DNA from: Agrypnia vestita
Lineage: Eukaryota > Arthropoda > Insecta > Trichoptera > Phryganeidae
Direction: 5' to 3'
Length of the DNA stretch: 64,000 bases
NCBI GenBank assembly: GCA_016648135.1
Contig: JADDOH010001999.1
Location: forward strand, 154,607 to 218,606
Positions 46,915-58,297 of this stretch are shown one piece after another; position 1 is the stretch's first letter, and every line of letters begins with the position of its first letter. The translations under genes were made by a program, and so were the position numbers. The notes under the pieces were generated by a model. The model searched no databases. It was not told where the DNA came from and worked only from the letters and a program-made list of their open reading frames with translations.

Positions 46915-47159
46915 CACATATACACGGCAGAATATCCCAGAAAACTATACACAGAAGATTTTTAACGGCCGTGAAAACCTAAGGACATTTTTAAATTCAC
47001 ATTGAACCATAAATATCTACAAATATTTATTCTGTTTTTGTTTACAATTACAATAAAATCTTCAATTTTAACCGCTATTGGTAAGGTCAGGGGTCAATTG
47101 AATAATATTTGATGATTGATTTCTAATTTTTTACTGATTTAAAAAAAGCTTTATATGGT

Positions 47160-47530
47160 TTCCTTCAAAAAAGTCCTCAAAGGAACACACTTAAGCCAGC
47201 GTTTTTTTCTAATCCTCAAAACACTTCTGAACTTTTTGATATAGCCTCCAGCTCATCGAACGATTTTGCCTTTATGTCCTCTATAGTCGTAAAATGTTGG
47301 TTTTTCATGGTTATTTTCATCTTGGGAAACAGAAAAAATCACAAGGGTTCAAATACAGCGAAAGTTCTAGCTGCGGCGTATCAAAAGTGTTGTTTTTGAT
47401 AAAAATTCGAGAAAAGGTAGTTTAGTCCCGGTGCAATATCCGAGAAATGTTCTTCCACAATTCTGGTCATTTCTTCAGATTGTTTCACGCAACGGTCGTT
47501 CAAGTTTCAGGTAATTTTCTTTACTTACCA
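47160..47530 (-). pseudogene. Tc1/mariner-like transposase fossil
   Basis: The minus strand, over several frames, reads LELSLYLNPCDFFCFP and then MKITMKNQHFTTIEDIKAKS, FDELEAISKSSEVF. NPCDFF.FP..K matches the region around the last catalytic Asp of D,D34D-type transposases, and (F..IEDIK)(..F..) its C-terminal continuation. A stop codon and frameshifts are present. Terminal repeats not found. Confidence 0.6.
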
Positions 47531-47632
47531 TACCTGGTGGTAATACTTAGTAGTGCACCATACCACGGTAATCGAATAAAACAGTATTGAGAATCTTGAG
47601 ATTCGAGGAGGTTTTTTATACGCATCACACGT

Positions 47633-48870
47633 CTACTTACTTACCATCACGCCGTTTCCCCATGGGGGTAGGCAGAGAGGATAGAGTGCCACACTTTTCT
47701 GTCCTGACATACAAGCTCGCCGGTTGTTAAGGCTTCTAACGGGACTGACTTCCAGTATCTGGTTTATCTGGTTACGCCACGTCTTTCGTGGTCGCCCTCT
47801 ATTTCTGGCGCCATCAACACTAGAATTATAAATCTTTCTTACCATTCTTTCCTCATTCATTCGCTCAACATGTCCAAACTATTTGAGCGACCCTTTTTAA
47901 GTTCTATTAATTATGCTAAGATCAGCTTTACATTCATTCCTAATATCTGCATTCTTTACTCTATCATAAATTGATTTGCTACACTTACGTGTGAGAGATC
48001 TCATCTCCACTGCATTCAATCTACTTTCGTTCCTCTTCTGCCAGCTCTAGGCTTCGCTTCCATACATCAGTGTTGGTACCAGAATTCCATTATGCACCGC
48101 TAGTTTTGCCTGGGTAGACATTTTTCTATTAGAAACTATTGCGTTCAAAGCACTGTTCACCCCATTCCCCGCAGTCACTTTCCTCTCGAAATCTTTCTCA
48201 ACATTCCCTCTTCTATCGAACATACTTCCCGAGTATACAAACTCATCTTACCTGCTCCAAACATTCATTACGTTGTCTTACTTTCCTCTTTCTCGAAAAC
48301 AATTACGTTCATAAAAAGCTTACTTTTCTGGCATACATCATACATCCTGCTTACTAGACTCGAAGTCCGCTATTTGCCATTAATACTGCATCATCCGCGT
48401 ATAGTAAATAGCATACAATCAAATCACTCATTTTCGCTCATACATTCATACATTTCAGTTCTTTCACACAATTATCCATAATGTATACAAGTTGAACAGC
48501 CATGGAGACATTACGCAACCCTGTTTGACACCTTTTATAATATCAAATCATGGTATGAATGATCCATTGATTCTTACGCATGCAGTGCTTTCTTCTTTCT
48601 TCATAAAGGGATGCAATTGCGTGTACAAGTTTACGATTCACCTTGTAACCAGAAAGTAACTTCCATAACCTTCCTCTTATAACTGTATCATAAGCCTTTT
48701 GCAGATCTACAAATGCACAGAAAAGTTTTTTGTTTTTCGCTATAAACTTTTCCGTCAACACTCGTAGAGAGAAGATCTGATCCATGCATCCTCTTCCACC
48801 CACAAAAGCCCCTTGCACGTCTCATACCTTTTCTTTCCAACCTCTATCCGCTGCACTTCAATCCGCTGCA
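47633..48870 (-). mobile_element. Non-LTR family A, longest copy with RT motifs
   Basis: Collinear on the minus strand, broken by frameshifts and stops. At 48818-48640: GRGCMDQIFSLRVLTEKF, then FCAFVDLQKAYD, holding the first catalytic Asp of the reverse transcriptase. At 48533-48488: KQGCVMSPWLFNLY. At 48401-48390: YADD, the catalytic pair. Then FVYSGSMFD and MYGSEAW-type thumb segments, and finally RMVRKIYNSSVDGARNRGRP at 47830-47760. A TAAG tail is at 47636-47646. It copies the family's RNA into DNA at the target in live elements. Here the endonuclease and N-terminus are missing; the 5' side is cut at about 48870, where a MITE begins. The clade (RTE- or CR1-like) was not settled by eye. 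Confidence 0.85.
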
Positions 48871-48875
48871 AAATG

Positions 48876-49328
48876 TTGTCTTGATTATAAGTCTAAAATG
48901 TTCAAGCAACCATGACCTAATATCAATAGTTATGGAGCTATGCAATATCAAAGATTGCATTTTTTTTCAAATTTTCTGACCAATATTTTATAAAACGTTG
49001 AAGAATCATTACAGTTATTTATATCGATTACGAAAAAATCATTAGTTTTGATAAAAGTTAAATAAAGTTATAAAAACCCTGATAAAAATCCAATTAGAAT
49101 TGGAAGGTTTTTATCATTTTATTTAACTTGTATTAAAAGGGAATGAATTTTTCATATTGGATGTTAGTTAAAATAATTCATAAATATTGAAAAAAAAATT
49201 CAAAATTTGATATCGCATATCTCCCTAACTGTTGATATTAGGTAATGGTTACTTGAACATTTTCGACTCATAATAAAGGCAGGAATCCACCTGTAAAATA
49301 TTGTGGACTAGCTCTGTTACACCCTGTA
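48876..49328. mobile_element. MITE family B, left end missing
   Basis: Left arm: TTGATTATAAGTCTAAAATG and CTAATATCAATAGTTATGGA. Right arm: CTCCCTAACTGTTGATATTA, then AGGCAGGAATCC, ending ACCCTGTA at 49328. The outer 45 bp of the left end are absent; family A LINE sequence abuts directly. Confidence 0.8.
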
Positions 49329-49529
49329 TGTTAGTCAGTTTTATTTTTGTGTTAGTATATTTTAATGACCTTAATAAACAGTTATTTTTAATATTCTATA
49401 CCTTAAACTGTCTGAATAAGCGCATGAAATTCAAATATTCCCGAATTTTTTTGATGAAACCTCGTAGTGCGTAAAAAATACCACCAGTTAGTTTTAATAA
49501 ATAATTCCGGATACGTAGCAGCCTTTATC

Positions 49530-49860
49530 GATTTTCTATATCAAGGTGGGCTTAATAGGAAGAGATCTTTCTTGAAAGGATTTCGGAATATATTTACTGG
49601 ACGTTTTCCCGACGATGGGGATGATCTCCGCTGTCGTCTTTCGGTCCTGCAGGATTTATGACGACGCACTTATGAGACCAGGATTTATATTCATGGAGTA
49701 ATTTATCAGGGATGGACACGCCGAATTGTTTTACCAACCCGCCCTGATAGGCAAATTTATGAGCCGTATTACGGCCAATGGGAGGACCGTCGCTTCGGTC
49801 GGATAAGCGTTAGCCTTACTTTTATTTTGTTTGGCGAAAAATTACGGAGTTTATTTATAT
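49530..49860. other. Unique GC-richer block
   Basis: More GC-rich and CpG-containing than its flanks, with no repeat match, domain or long frame. Could be a conserved regulatory segment. Confidence 0.2.
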
Positions 49861-49969
49861 CTATGGAGTTTGAACGAAAATCTTTTTAACATGCCGCATT
49901 GCATGTGAACGAATATACCCTGAATTTCTACACAAACAGAGGCGAAGAAGACGTCAGTTCATGAAATTT

Positions 49970-50300
49970 CTCTGTCTTTACTAATATATAAAGATGTAAG
50001 GTTTGTAAGTTTGGATGTAGGAGGTAATCTCCGAAACTACTCATCTCATTTCAAAAATTCTTTCATCAATATTTAAAATGAACTTTCAGGGTGGACATAG
50101 GTTATATATGATGTTAAAATAAAATGGATTTTCGTGATAACCTCTATTTTACAACTAAAGTCGACGAAAAAAAGGTCGAGTGATGCATTTTTTACGAACG
50201 TTGCCTTAACGGTTAGAGATATTAAAATAATTTTTATAGAGAAGTTGTAGAACTCAAAAAGTTCTATAAAAAGTCCAGGACGACATATATCTATATGTTA
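49970..50300 (+). repeat. Insect dispersed repeat of the CTCCGAAACTACT type
   Basis: Begins CTAATATATAAAGATGTAAG, has AATCTCCGAAACTACTCATC and GGTGGACATAGGTTATATAT. I recall this arrangement from dispersed, probably Helitron-type, repeats of many insects. No terminal hairpin was found, so the class is not proven here. Confidence 0.4.
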
Positions 50301-50404
50301 AGGTTAATACTTAAATTGATAAAATAATTGACGTCTAATTTAACCTTTTTTAAACTGAGATTCGATTATTTTATTTAACTCGAATTCATATTTTTGTCTC
50401 TCCC

Positions 50405-50600
50405 AAATCCCAATTATAATAATTTAGTTGTCTGCTTGCCCTTCCGTCTGTCTGTCTATCTGTCTGTCCCGGTATAAATAAAAAATCGTAATTTTTTTAC
50501 GATTTTTTTTCATAATATAAATAAATTCTTATTTCTTAGGAACCGACATGTAAAAGTAACGACATTTTTGACGGATTGGTCTATATATAATAATTTTCTT
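50405..50600 (+). repeat. Interspersed repeat D, copy 2
   Basis: Same order as 33243-33400: CCAATTATAATAATTT, a TCTG-rich microsatellite, then AGGAACCGACATGTAAAAGT and CATTTTTGACGG. Confidence 0.65.
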
Positions 50601-50746
50601 GTCGGTCTGACCCGTAAGTCCGTAACTTCCTGGATTTCACAACTAAAAAACGAACTTACTCGTCCGAAGAAAGCTCGAACCTCGAACGCGCAGACGGTAA
50701 CGTGGTAACTAACTGACATAGCCATCACCACTTCTGCATGCCCATA

Positions 50747-51288
50747 TACAGGGTTATTTGTAAAACATTAATAACCTCGCAGGACTATATTCCTGCCTTG
50801 ATTATGAGTCGAAAATGTTCAAGCTATTATGACCTAATATCAATAGTTATGGAGATATGCGACATCAAAGTTTGCATTTTTTTTTCAATATTTCTTACTT
50901 ATTTTTTGTAAAATGTTGGACTATCATTACAGTAACATATATCGAATATGAAAAATTTATTCCTTTAAATACAAGTCAAATAAAAAAATAAAACCTTCGA
51001 ATTCCAATTGGAAAACATTCCAATTGGAATTTTTTCAGGGTTTTTATCATTTTATTTAACTTGTATTGAAACTAAAGAATTTTTCGTAATCGACATGAGT
51101 TACTGTAATGATAGTCCAACGTTTTACAAAAAATAAGTCAGAAATATTGAAAAAAAAATGCAAACTTTGATGTCGCATATCTCCATAACTATTGATATTA
51201 GGTCATAATAGCTTGAACATTTTCGACTCATAATCAAGGCAGGAATATAGTCCTGCGAGGTTATTAATGTTTTATAAATAACCCTGTA
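50747..51288. mobile_element. MITE family B, complete 542-bp copy
   Basis: Begins TACAGGGTTATTTGTAAAAC and ends GTTTTATAAATAACCCTGTA, each bordered by TA. The arms of roughly 250 bp are near-perfect inverted copies (for example CTCGCAGGACTATATTCCTG against CAGGAATATAGTCCTGCGAG). The small centre contains TCCAATTGGA palindromes. Non-coding. A TA duplication and CAGGG ends fit a Tc1/mariner-type or other TA-targeting transposase supplied in trans. Confidence 0.85.
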
Positions 51289-51296
51289 TACTACAA

Positions 51297-51799
51297 CTAG
51301 CTGTGCCCGCGCGGCTTCGCACGCCTAGATTTTTAGTACAGTATTGTTTGGATAGTCATAGCACTTTTGCAAACCTTCTAGAACATCCTCCTTCGAATTT
51401 ATCGAATGTACAGGAACCTTCTAGATACACCGACATATTTCGCCACTCAGTTTAGAACCTTATAGAACTTTCGGGAATTTTCTAGAACCTTCTCCTTCAA
51501 GAACTTTCTAGATTAGGTTTTTCCGATACCTTCTAGACTCACCGACACAGTCGGCGCGCCTATTTTGAAACAAATCTGAAGCATTTGCGGCCTTTCCATA
51601 ACAAAACATTGTGCTAGAAAGCACATTTTCGTCACCCACTCCCACCCACGCACAGCCACCCCCACCAAACTCGCATATTTTCGATGTGACACCAAGGGCT
51701 ATCCACCACCATAACCACCAGCGGGTGGTTATGGCTGGTTGTGTAGAAAACTTGGTGGATAGGAAAATACGGGTTTCTTTTTATATATATATATATTGA
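51297..51799 (-). mobile_element. Non-autonomous Helitron with HSE-like cluster
   Basis: Read on the minus strand it starts TC (51799-51798, preceded by A) with TCAATATATATATATAAAAA. It ends with a GCG/CGC-stemmed hairpin near 51308-51325, then GGGCACAG and CTAG (51300-51297), followed by T. This meets the Helitron end rules. No Rep/helicase frame. It contains TTCTAGAA at 51376-51383 and 51480-51487 plus further TTC/GAA units. Confidence 0.65.
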
Positions 51800-52379
51800 T
51801 ATATTGATTTACGCCTCTTACGTTCAACGTTTGAAGGGCTTTTTACTAAGTATATATATATAAATAAATAATACTTAAATTATGTTCCGTGATTTTTCAC
51901 GGATGTACGGCTAGTACTATATTAATTCTATAAATCCTAGCCCGATCACTTTCAATATCCGTATATTTCCATAATTTCCAAGGCTATTTCACAAAAAGTT
52001 GTATTAAGTTTTCAATAAATATTATCTAGGCAATTTCTCTCCTCTACTTAGAACTATCAATAGATATATTCTTCACGCCGCAGGCTCAGTTCAAAAGATA
52101 AATACTAACAAACAAAGTTTACGGTCTCTTGAGCGTTTAATACACCTTCACCATAGACAAAATTATATTGCACCGAGGGCCGCTACTTGTAGATACACGA
52201 TCACGTTGACCGTGATGCCCGAACGCTCCACACTTTTTAATTATGTTCTGAACATAATTAACAATTCATCAAAAAAAGTGTATTGTGTTGTCATGTGAAC
52301 TTCAAAATGTTTATAAAATGTGTTCTTGTGCTCCTTCCATTTTATTTGTTGGTCTATGGTAATATTGTCATAATAAATT
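51800..52379. other. No identified feature
   Basis: AT-rich with a GC-richer patch at 52060-52230. No domain recognised; it may contain worn upstream parts of the LINE that follows. Confidence 0.3.
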
Positions 52380-53040
52380 TATTGCAGTTTGGAGGGACAC
52401 AGTTTTCTAAATGGCATTTGACCAAAACTGAGTTTCTTTGGACAGCTATCCGAAGACGCTATTACCTATTTGAAAAACTCCCAGAGAGGAATAAATATAA
52501 GTTATGCCTCACAATATTCAAAGCTATTCACAACATGGCCCCTCAACACATTACCGAATTCTGCATTCCATTTTGCGCAAATAACAGACAACTTACTCTT
52601 CGCTCAGCATCAAAATTTAATTCAAATCGGTTAGTTGAAGTAAATCGCGTCCACAAAACCAATTTCGGTGACCGTGCTTTCGCGGTGGCTGGACAAAATT
52701 TGTGGAATAAACTACCTAATAAACTGAGACAAACAGACAGCTTACCACAGTTCAAAAAACAACTAAAGACGCATTTGTTTTGACAATCATTTAAAAACCT
52801 ATAGAATCAGACCGTTACAACACTACGTAATGTTTCGCACTCGTAGCATGCACTCTGCAAAAATATTTGATTCTTTCTAGCAATCCCAACCAACTATTAT
52901 ACTTCTGTATGTTAATTAAATTTTTTGCATGTCATCTAGTGAATAAGTATGTAATAGTAAATAAGTGTTTTTAGCCAGTAAGATATTTTGTGTGAAGTGC
53001 CCTTGAGGTGAGTACTCACCAAAACTATTATTTTTATTAA
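52380..53040 (+). mobile_element. CR1/L2-like LINE, C-terminal coding end and 3' UTR
   Basis: The open frame to 52783 contains NKYKLCLTIFKAIHNMAPQH, then LTLRSASKFNSNRLVEV, then NFGDRAFAVAGQNLWNKLP and LPQFKKQLKTHLF before the stop. This is the characteristic last segment (Yk...tfKalh..aP..i; G.raFs.aap.lWN.LP..iR....l..FK..LKt.lF) after the RT in CR1/L2/Daphne-type LINEs. The frame's first part (52283-52400) is probably unrelated. The 3' UTR from 52784 has TGAAGTGCCCTTGAGGTGAG, found again at 27362-27490. Confidence 0.75.
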
Positions 53041-53937
53041 TTAAAAGGAAAAAGAAATAGTGGTTTTGCGTTGGGCATAAAACATAGAACATGAGTTACC
53101 AAAAAAGTATGGGTGTCTGGTACTCGATCCACACTGAAGATCCAGACGTTATCCAGTAACCGTTATTGTAACCGGAAACGATAAGGGGAGATGTTTTAAA
53201 TGTACCTCCATCACCCATTTCTGTAACACGCCGGCTACGAGTTTACTTAATATCAAAAATAGAAAAGGGCTCTATATTTCAATAAAGTTAATGAAGTGTT
53301 GCGTAAACATATACTCACTTTCCAGAAAATCTAAAGAAGCACCGAACCATATTATCAAGTACAAACAGGTAAAATAGTACAAAGGAACGCTTTCACCTTA
53401 ATAATTTAGATTTACAAGTCAGAGGATAAATAATCTTTACTTAAGTCTTCAGAGTAAATAATAATCTAAGAGATTGACAAATGATTTATATTTATATTTG
53501 CTACTCGTTAATATGGCTATTTGGGGAATTAGAGTACAATAACTCAATAAATAATAAGTTATTTATAATGTAATTAAAAACTTACGATGTATTTTTTGAC
53601 GGGAAATATTTATTTTCATTAAGACAGAAATACTATACAATATTATTGGAAACATTTTCCAAGAATTTAGGAGTGATAAATTTTTGTTGAAATTCTGGAA
53701 ATTACTTTGAAAGAAAAAATCTTATTTAATATTTGTTTTCTTTTGCGCAATATTTTAATTGTTATTTTTTTTTGCTTGCTGATTTAAAAATAACATTTTA
53801 TAATTTTGAGATAAAAAATAAACATTATTTATAAATGAAGCTTTTTAATCTGACACGTTTATTATGGGAAACAACCTAGTTAAGACTAGCAGTACACTAT
53901 AGAGTTCTGGTACTGACACTTATGTATTAAAGAGAAG
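53041..53937. other. No identified feature
   Basis: A GC-richer patch at 53100-53240, otherwise AT-rich. No coding or repeat assignment. Confidence 0.3.
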
Positions 53938-54140
53938 CCTGGCAGAACAGAGACGTAAGTAGAAGAGATGTTTTAGAAATGAGATCACACAGGCGCATAT
54001 TTGGAAAATATATTTATAACAGAGTAAAGAATGAATAAATTAGGAAATAATATAAAACTGATCTAAGCATAGTGATTAGAATTAAAAAAGCGTCGCTTAG
54101 TTATTTTGGTCACGTTAAACGAATAGGTAATTCTGTAAAC
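53938..54140 (+). mobile_element. Non-LTR family A, diverged fragment
   Basis: The plus strand parallels the stretch just upstream of and overlapping the 12993 copy: AGAGTAAAGAATGAATAAAT, then ACTGATCTAAGCATAGTGAT, and a worn SLSYFGHVKRI near 54094-54125. Frames broken. Confidence 0.6.
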
Positions 54141-55145
54141 AAAATATGGGAATTTCGTTTGTTTAGGAAAAAATATCAAAATTATTTACCGGTGACTGCT
54201 TCTAGTTGCAAGCATTTTGTTCAAAATTTTGCAATATAATATATTTTTTTATAATTTTCACTTCGGTTTAAATAAACACTATTTGTCATTGTAAGTAGGT
54301 TCTGTAATTGTTTTACGCCGTCTTGTTTCAACTAGTTTCTGAAACTTAAGCAATTAAAGTGCAGACGACAGCTTCTCTCTATAAGGCAGTGGGAGGTGCT
54401 AAGCAGGTTGCAGCCTAAATTCACACATTTAGCCGACACTTTTTTTCATTTCAATTGGACGGATTACTAGGAACAACATATATACCTTACTTTCTTTACC
54501 TTATATTTACTTTAATTATTTTAAATTCAATCCAATAACGCAATATATTAATTGAATATCTTCTACCTGCTCTTAATATACATGCACATATTCAATGTAT
54601 CATTGCACTGCGATCATGTACGAAATATGTGAATGACAAATACTGCAATTAGGCGTATGCAGTGCAAGTGGCGATCAAGCAAACAAAATATTTGAATAAG
54701 TGACAAAATTTGTAGTTAAATGAATTGTAGGTAATATAAAAATATTAAAAGATGGGTGACCACATTGTTTACTATTGTTGCATATTTATTTCTTTATAAA
54801 CTTCATTGCATTTCATATATTTTGGTCATTCTATTTTATAAACGAATAAACAAGATTTCAATCTCCTCATCCTTGCAACTAGTAGACAGTGTAGCCGTTT
54901 TGTGTGGATGCCTCCCCACGCTGCTTGCACTCATGTGAGTTTAAGTGACGTAGGAAAGAGTATGAACTTTATATAAGTTTTAGCATACTTTAGCATAAAT
55001 TAATGACGAATTGGGTGGAAGAAATGTAGAGCCGATATGCTATTGCACATAAAACGGCCCGTGGTAAGTGATGCGTCCCTATTCACTGAGTGCAGGGAAC
55101 GAAGAAAAATTCGAAAACTTTAAACGGTTTAAACGTCGTTACCGG
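54141..55145. other. No identified feature
   Basis: Unique-looking DNA. Short frames at 54756 and 55090 carry no domain. Confidence 0.3.
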
Positions 55146-55977
55146 TAATAAAAATATACAAGTTTCCGTCGTTTTTTATCATAAATTGGGCATCTATTGT
55201 GAAAGATCGGAACCTAATGTTTTATTCGAAGTATTGTCCATCGCTTGCCACTGCTTTTTCCCATCTTTCTGGCAGCACACGGATACCGCGTCGGAAGAAT
55301 GCTTCATCTTTTGAGGCTATCCACGAATTGACCCAATTTTTGGTATCTTCTATGATGTTGCTCTAACAGGCTGTGCGCCATCAATCGAAACAAGTAGAAT
55401 GGCAATGTCAGGTGGGGTAAAACTTTCCAACTAGGTTTTGACCGGCGCCACAGCATGTGGACGAGCATTATCATGCAGAAGTATAATTTTGTCGTGTCTG
55501 AAATAGTATTTGGCACGGTTTTCTTTGATTGCTCGACTAAACCTAATCAATTTGTTTGGTAGACAGCCCCGATAATGGTTTCGTTCGTCTTCGTACTCTT
55601 TCGGCCTTCCGCTTCGATATCAAATTCATCGTTATCAAACTTTTGATACCACTCACGACAACTTCTCTCACTTAAGGCAGCCTTACCATATGTTTCTACA
55701 AGCAATCGAGGCGCCTCAGCTGCAGATTTATTCAAATTTATGAAGTAAATCAAAAGTTCCCGCAAATGACGCTTATTCGTCTCAAAACGCGACATTTTCG
55801 CACAAAAAGAATATATTGTACTGATAAAAAATCACTAATATTTTAAGGTTATGTTGATGACAGATATCAAACCTTACGATAATGACGTTTTACATCTGGC
55901 AGACACCATAACTTACTGGTGGCGCCAAACCAAGGCGCCTTTTGTCAAACGGCGGAAACTTATTTGTACACCTGATA
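55146..55977 (-). mobile_element. Mariner transposon, internally deleted and frameshifted
   Basis: The minus strand starts with an inverted-repeat end (TATCAGGTGTACAAATAAGT at 55977 down). The transposase N-terminus follows at 55795: MSRFETNKRHLRELLIYFIN, then ALSERSCREWYQKF, the paired-like DNA-binding domain. After about residue 75 the frame jumps to sequence matching the region around HDNARPH (second catalytic Asp) near 55460-55480. It then reaches the end KDEAFFRRGIRVLP-like and ...SDGQYFE near 55227. The first catalytic Asp region is deleted, the last Asp segment is damaged, and frames shift, so no active enzyme is made. The other end, at 55146-55170, is worn. TA borders are expected. 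Confidence 0.8.
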
Positions 55978-56694
55978 TATTCTGATACCACCATAATATT
56001 TGTTAACAAATATTTGAATTGGCGTGAGTAATACGGGCACTCTGTAAAAATTTAGTAGCTAAATTAGTATTTCAGTCGATACTCAGTAGACACGATTATG
56101 AAAACCATGTTAAACTGTAAGTCATAGTTACATCGAAAGCAAAACTTTAACAAAACCATTAAGAATACGATAAAACCGGGTGATCCTCGATTGTAACATA
56201 ATAATATAGGTCATATCCTGAAGATTTTCTTAATGTGTGCCAAGCGCCGAGTTGCTCAAATTGCAGTTGGAAACTACTTTAATATTCTTAAAGTGGTCGG
56301 GTCTTAAGGAACTGACGGTTGAAAACCGATTGCTGAAAACTTTTAGGAGTTATCAGGCGTTTCTGGCCCCTGCTATACAAAACGTCGCAAACCATCCCTA
56401 ATTTGTTGGGTCATTGAAATACATATGTCTTTGTTAAACAATTCTAATAATTAATCAGAAAAGACATACAGAAAAATCAAATCGACGAAAAAATATTTTG
56501 ACTGCTACCGGGATTGGAAACACTGATCTACAATCAATCCGGGAATGGAATATTTTCATTTTTTATCTCCTATCGAAAGCTACGTATACCAACTTGTTAA
56601 TGGGTAAAAAAACAACAGATGTCTCTAGCAGATACCATAGAAATATGTGAATGATTTCTGATTTTAAACAAATATATAACTTTCAAAAAATTGA
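55978..56694. other. No identified feature
   Basis: Moderate-GC unique sequence. No domain or repeat recognised. Confidence 0.3.
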
Positions 56695-56870
56695 TAATGG
56701 TGGATGTTCTTACGATGGAATTGGCGAACATTGCAATGTGTAGAGTGATTACTTAAGCCATCTCATACAGGTTGTATGCCCTGAGCTATCGTATAAGAGA
56801 CTTCCATCCACTTTTCTCATATATAAATTGGCTTCGTCTCTGCGACGTCTATAATTTATCCTTAAAAAAT
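56695..56870 (+). repeat. Interspersed repeat C, fullest copy
   Basis: Shares GTTCTTACGATGGAATTGGC, AGAGACTTCCATCCACTTTT and TTGGCTTCGTCTCTGCGACG with the copy at 20385, and GAGTGATTACTTAAGCCA with 29390. Confidence 0.7.
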
Positions 56871-57755
56871 GTATTATTTTTAAATTTATTTACTAAGTCT
56901 TACTGAGTAAAGAAAAATATTGACAACGAAAAATTTTGATAAATACATATAACTTAGAAAATGAAGGGTTCTGATGCCTATTGTACACGCTCTTGTACAG
57001 GGCAATAAAATATAACCTAGCACGTGAAAAACATTGTCATACTAATAATATATCACGTCATAGTAGAGTCTAAATATACATGATCATAAAAAACGATTAA
57101 AACATCGTACCTAAATAGTCTTGTTGTATTTCACTACGAGCAAATAGTTTTGAAATAAGTAATTACTTCCAAAATAATTATAGAAAAAAACACCAAATCA
57201 CACTACATCAAACAAGTGTACACAAGAGTGTACGGTGGGAGGTAACGGGTTAGGCGAGGATATTGGGTCACAACGGAATAATGTCCCCCTTCGATTATTT
57301 TATACACAATTATGCTGCAGTTACATTATTTATTCTTACATTACAAAGTCCCAAACTAAATAAAGCGTATTTTTTATAATTGATGTTGTTTTTTATTTTT
57401 TTAATATTTTGTTCTGAGCTGAGTCTCTTTTGATAAAAAGGTTTTTTGCAATAAAGTAATAGAGTTATTTGCTAAGACATTATATTATTTAAGGGTATTT
57501 ATTTAGTTTGACCTTTTCATAAAGTTTTCAAAATTTTCAAGTTCATAATAATTTTTTTAAACGTATTGGAGCTAGACCAAAACCGTTTACCGAGTGTTTT
57601 CTTATACATAGTATTGATGGATTTGGCATTTATATTGTAAACATTGTGATGAATCACCTGTTTCTATAGATTTTTTTTTTATTTTATTATTTTTATTTTG
57701 AACTCTAAGATGATTTAAATGCTACGCGGGAAAAAATTGAGCTAAACCCACCTGG
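56871..57755. other. AT-rich, no identified feature
   Basis: No domain or shared repeat found. Confidence 0.3.
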
Positions 57756-58260
57756 CGGAGTATTGGCGCTACAAAAATTTGGGGATGATGAAACGCTAGT
57801 ATTGGGACGGAGTTAGTAGCGATTGATCGGATATAGGTTACGAGCAGTTAATATTCAATTCTTATAAAACATATTAATCTGGTGGTAAAGCCGCGTTTGG
57901 TACAAATGGTTGACGATCGGCGCGGTCCGAGCGGTCCACATGTGCTTCCCAAAAAAAATACTGAACACGGCTTTCGTAGATTTGGGTCGCGATAATTGCA
58001 GTTTGAGCCGTTAAAAAACCGATTAACGTCTACTCTGAGGTGACGATGATATTGACAGTTCCACGAGGTTTCAGAATTATGGCCTTTTTTGCTGTGGTTT
58101 TGAAACCGCTTAAACGTCATTAATCGCCTTCTTAAGTGGATTGCCGCGCGAGAGAGATAGCAGAATATGAGCAAAGGCAAGGAAGGCAGGTTCTAATCGG
58201 GGGATCGCGCGAGGAAAACGCCCATAAATAATTTATAAGAATTGGCCGTGAAGCACGGAT
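57756..58260. other. Unique GC-richer block
   Basis: CpG-containing sequence around 57890-58200. A 110-codon minus-strand frame (57848-58180) has no domain or splice context and is probably chance. Possible regulatory or worn-element DNA. Confidence 0.25.
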
Positions 58261-58297
58261 AAAACGTACACTATGTACCAGAGGGATGACCTTAACT

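Larger units (their letters stand above)
46745..46990. mobile_element. Penelope-like terminal foldback, best symmetrical copy
   Basis: Two terminal repeats head to head. Left arm: GGAATATTCTGCCGTGTATA, then TGTGACCTCTCTGGCCAACG. Right arm: their near-exact complements, ending GGCCGTGAAAACCTAAGGAC. A hammerhead-like core sits on each strand (next two entries). The short spacer includes GATGTATCCATCC. Confidence 0.8.

Noticed and set aside
54756..54938. Hydrophobic 60-codon frame as a small membrane protein
   Set aside because: AT-rich frames are hydrophobic by default; nothing else supports it.
57848..58180. 110-codon minus-strand frame as a gene
   Set aside because: No recognisable family, no exon signals, and CpG-rich composition explains the open frame.
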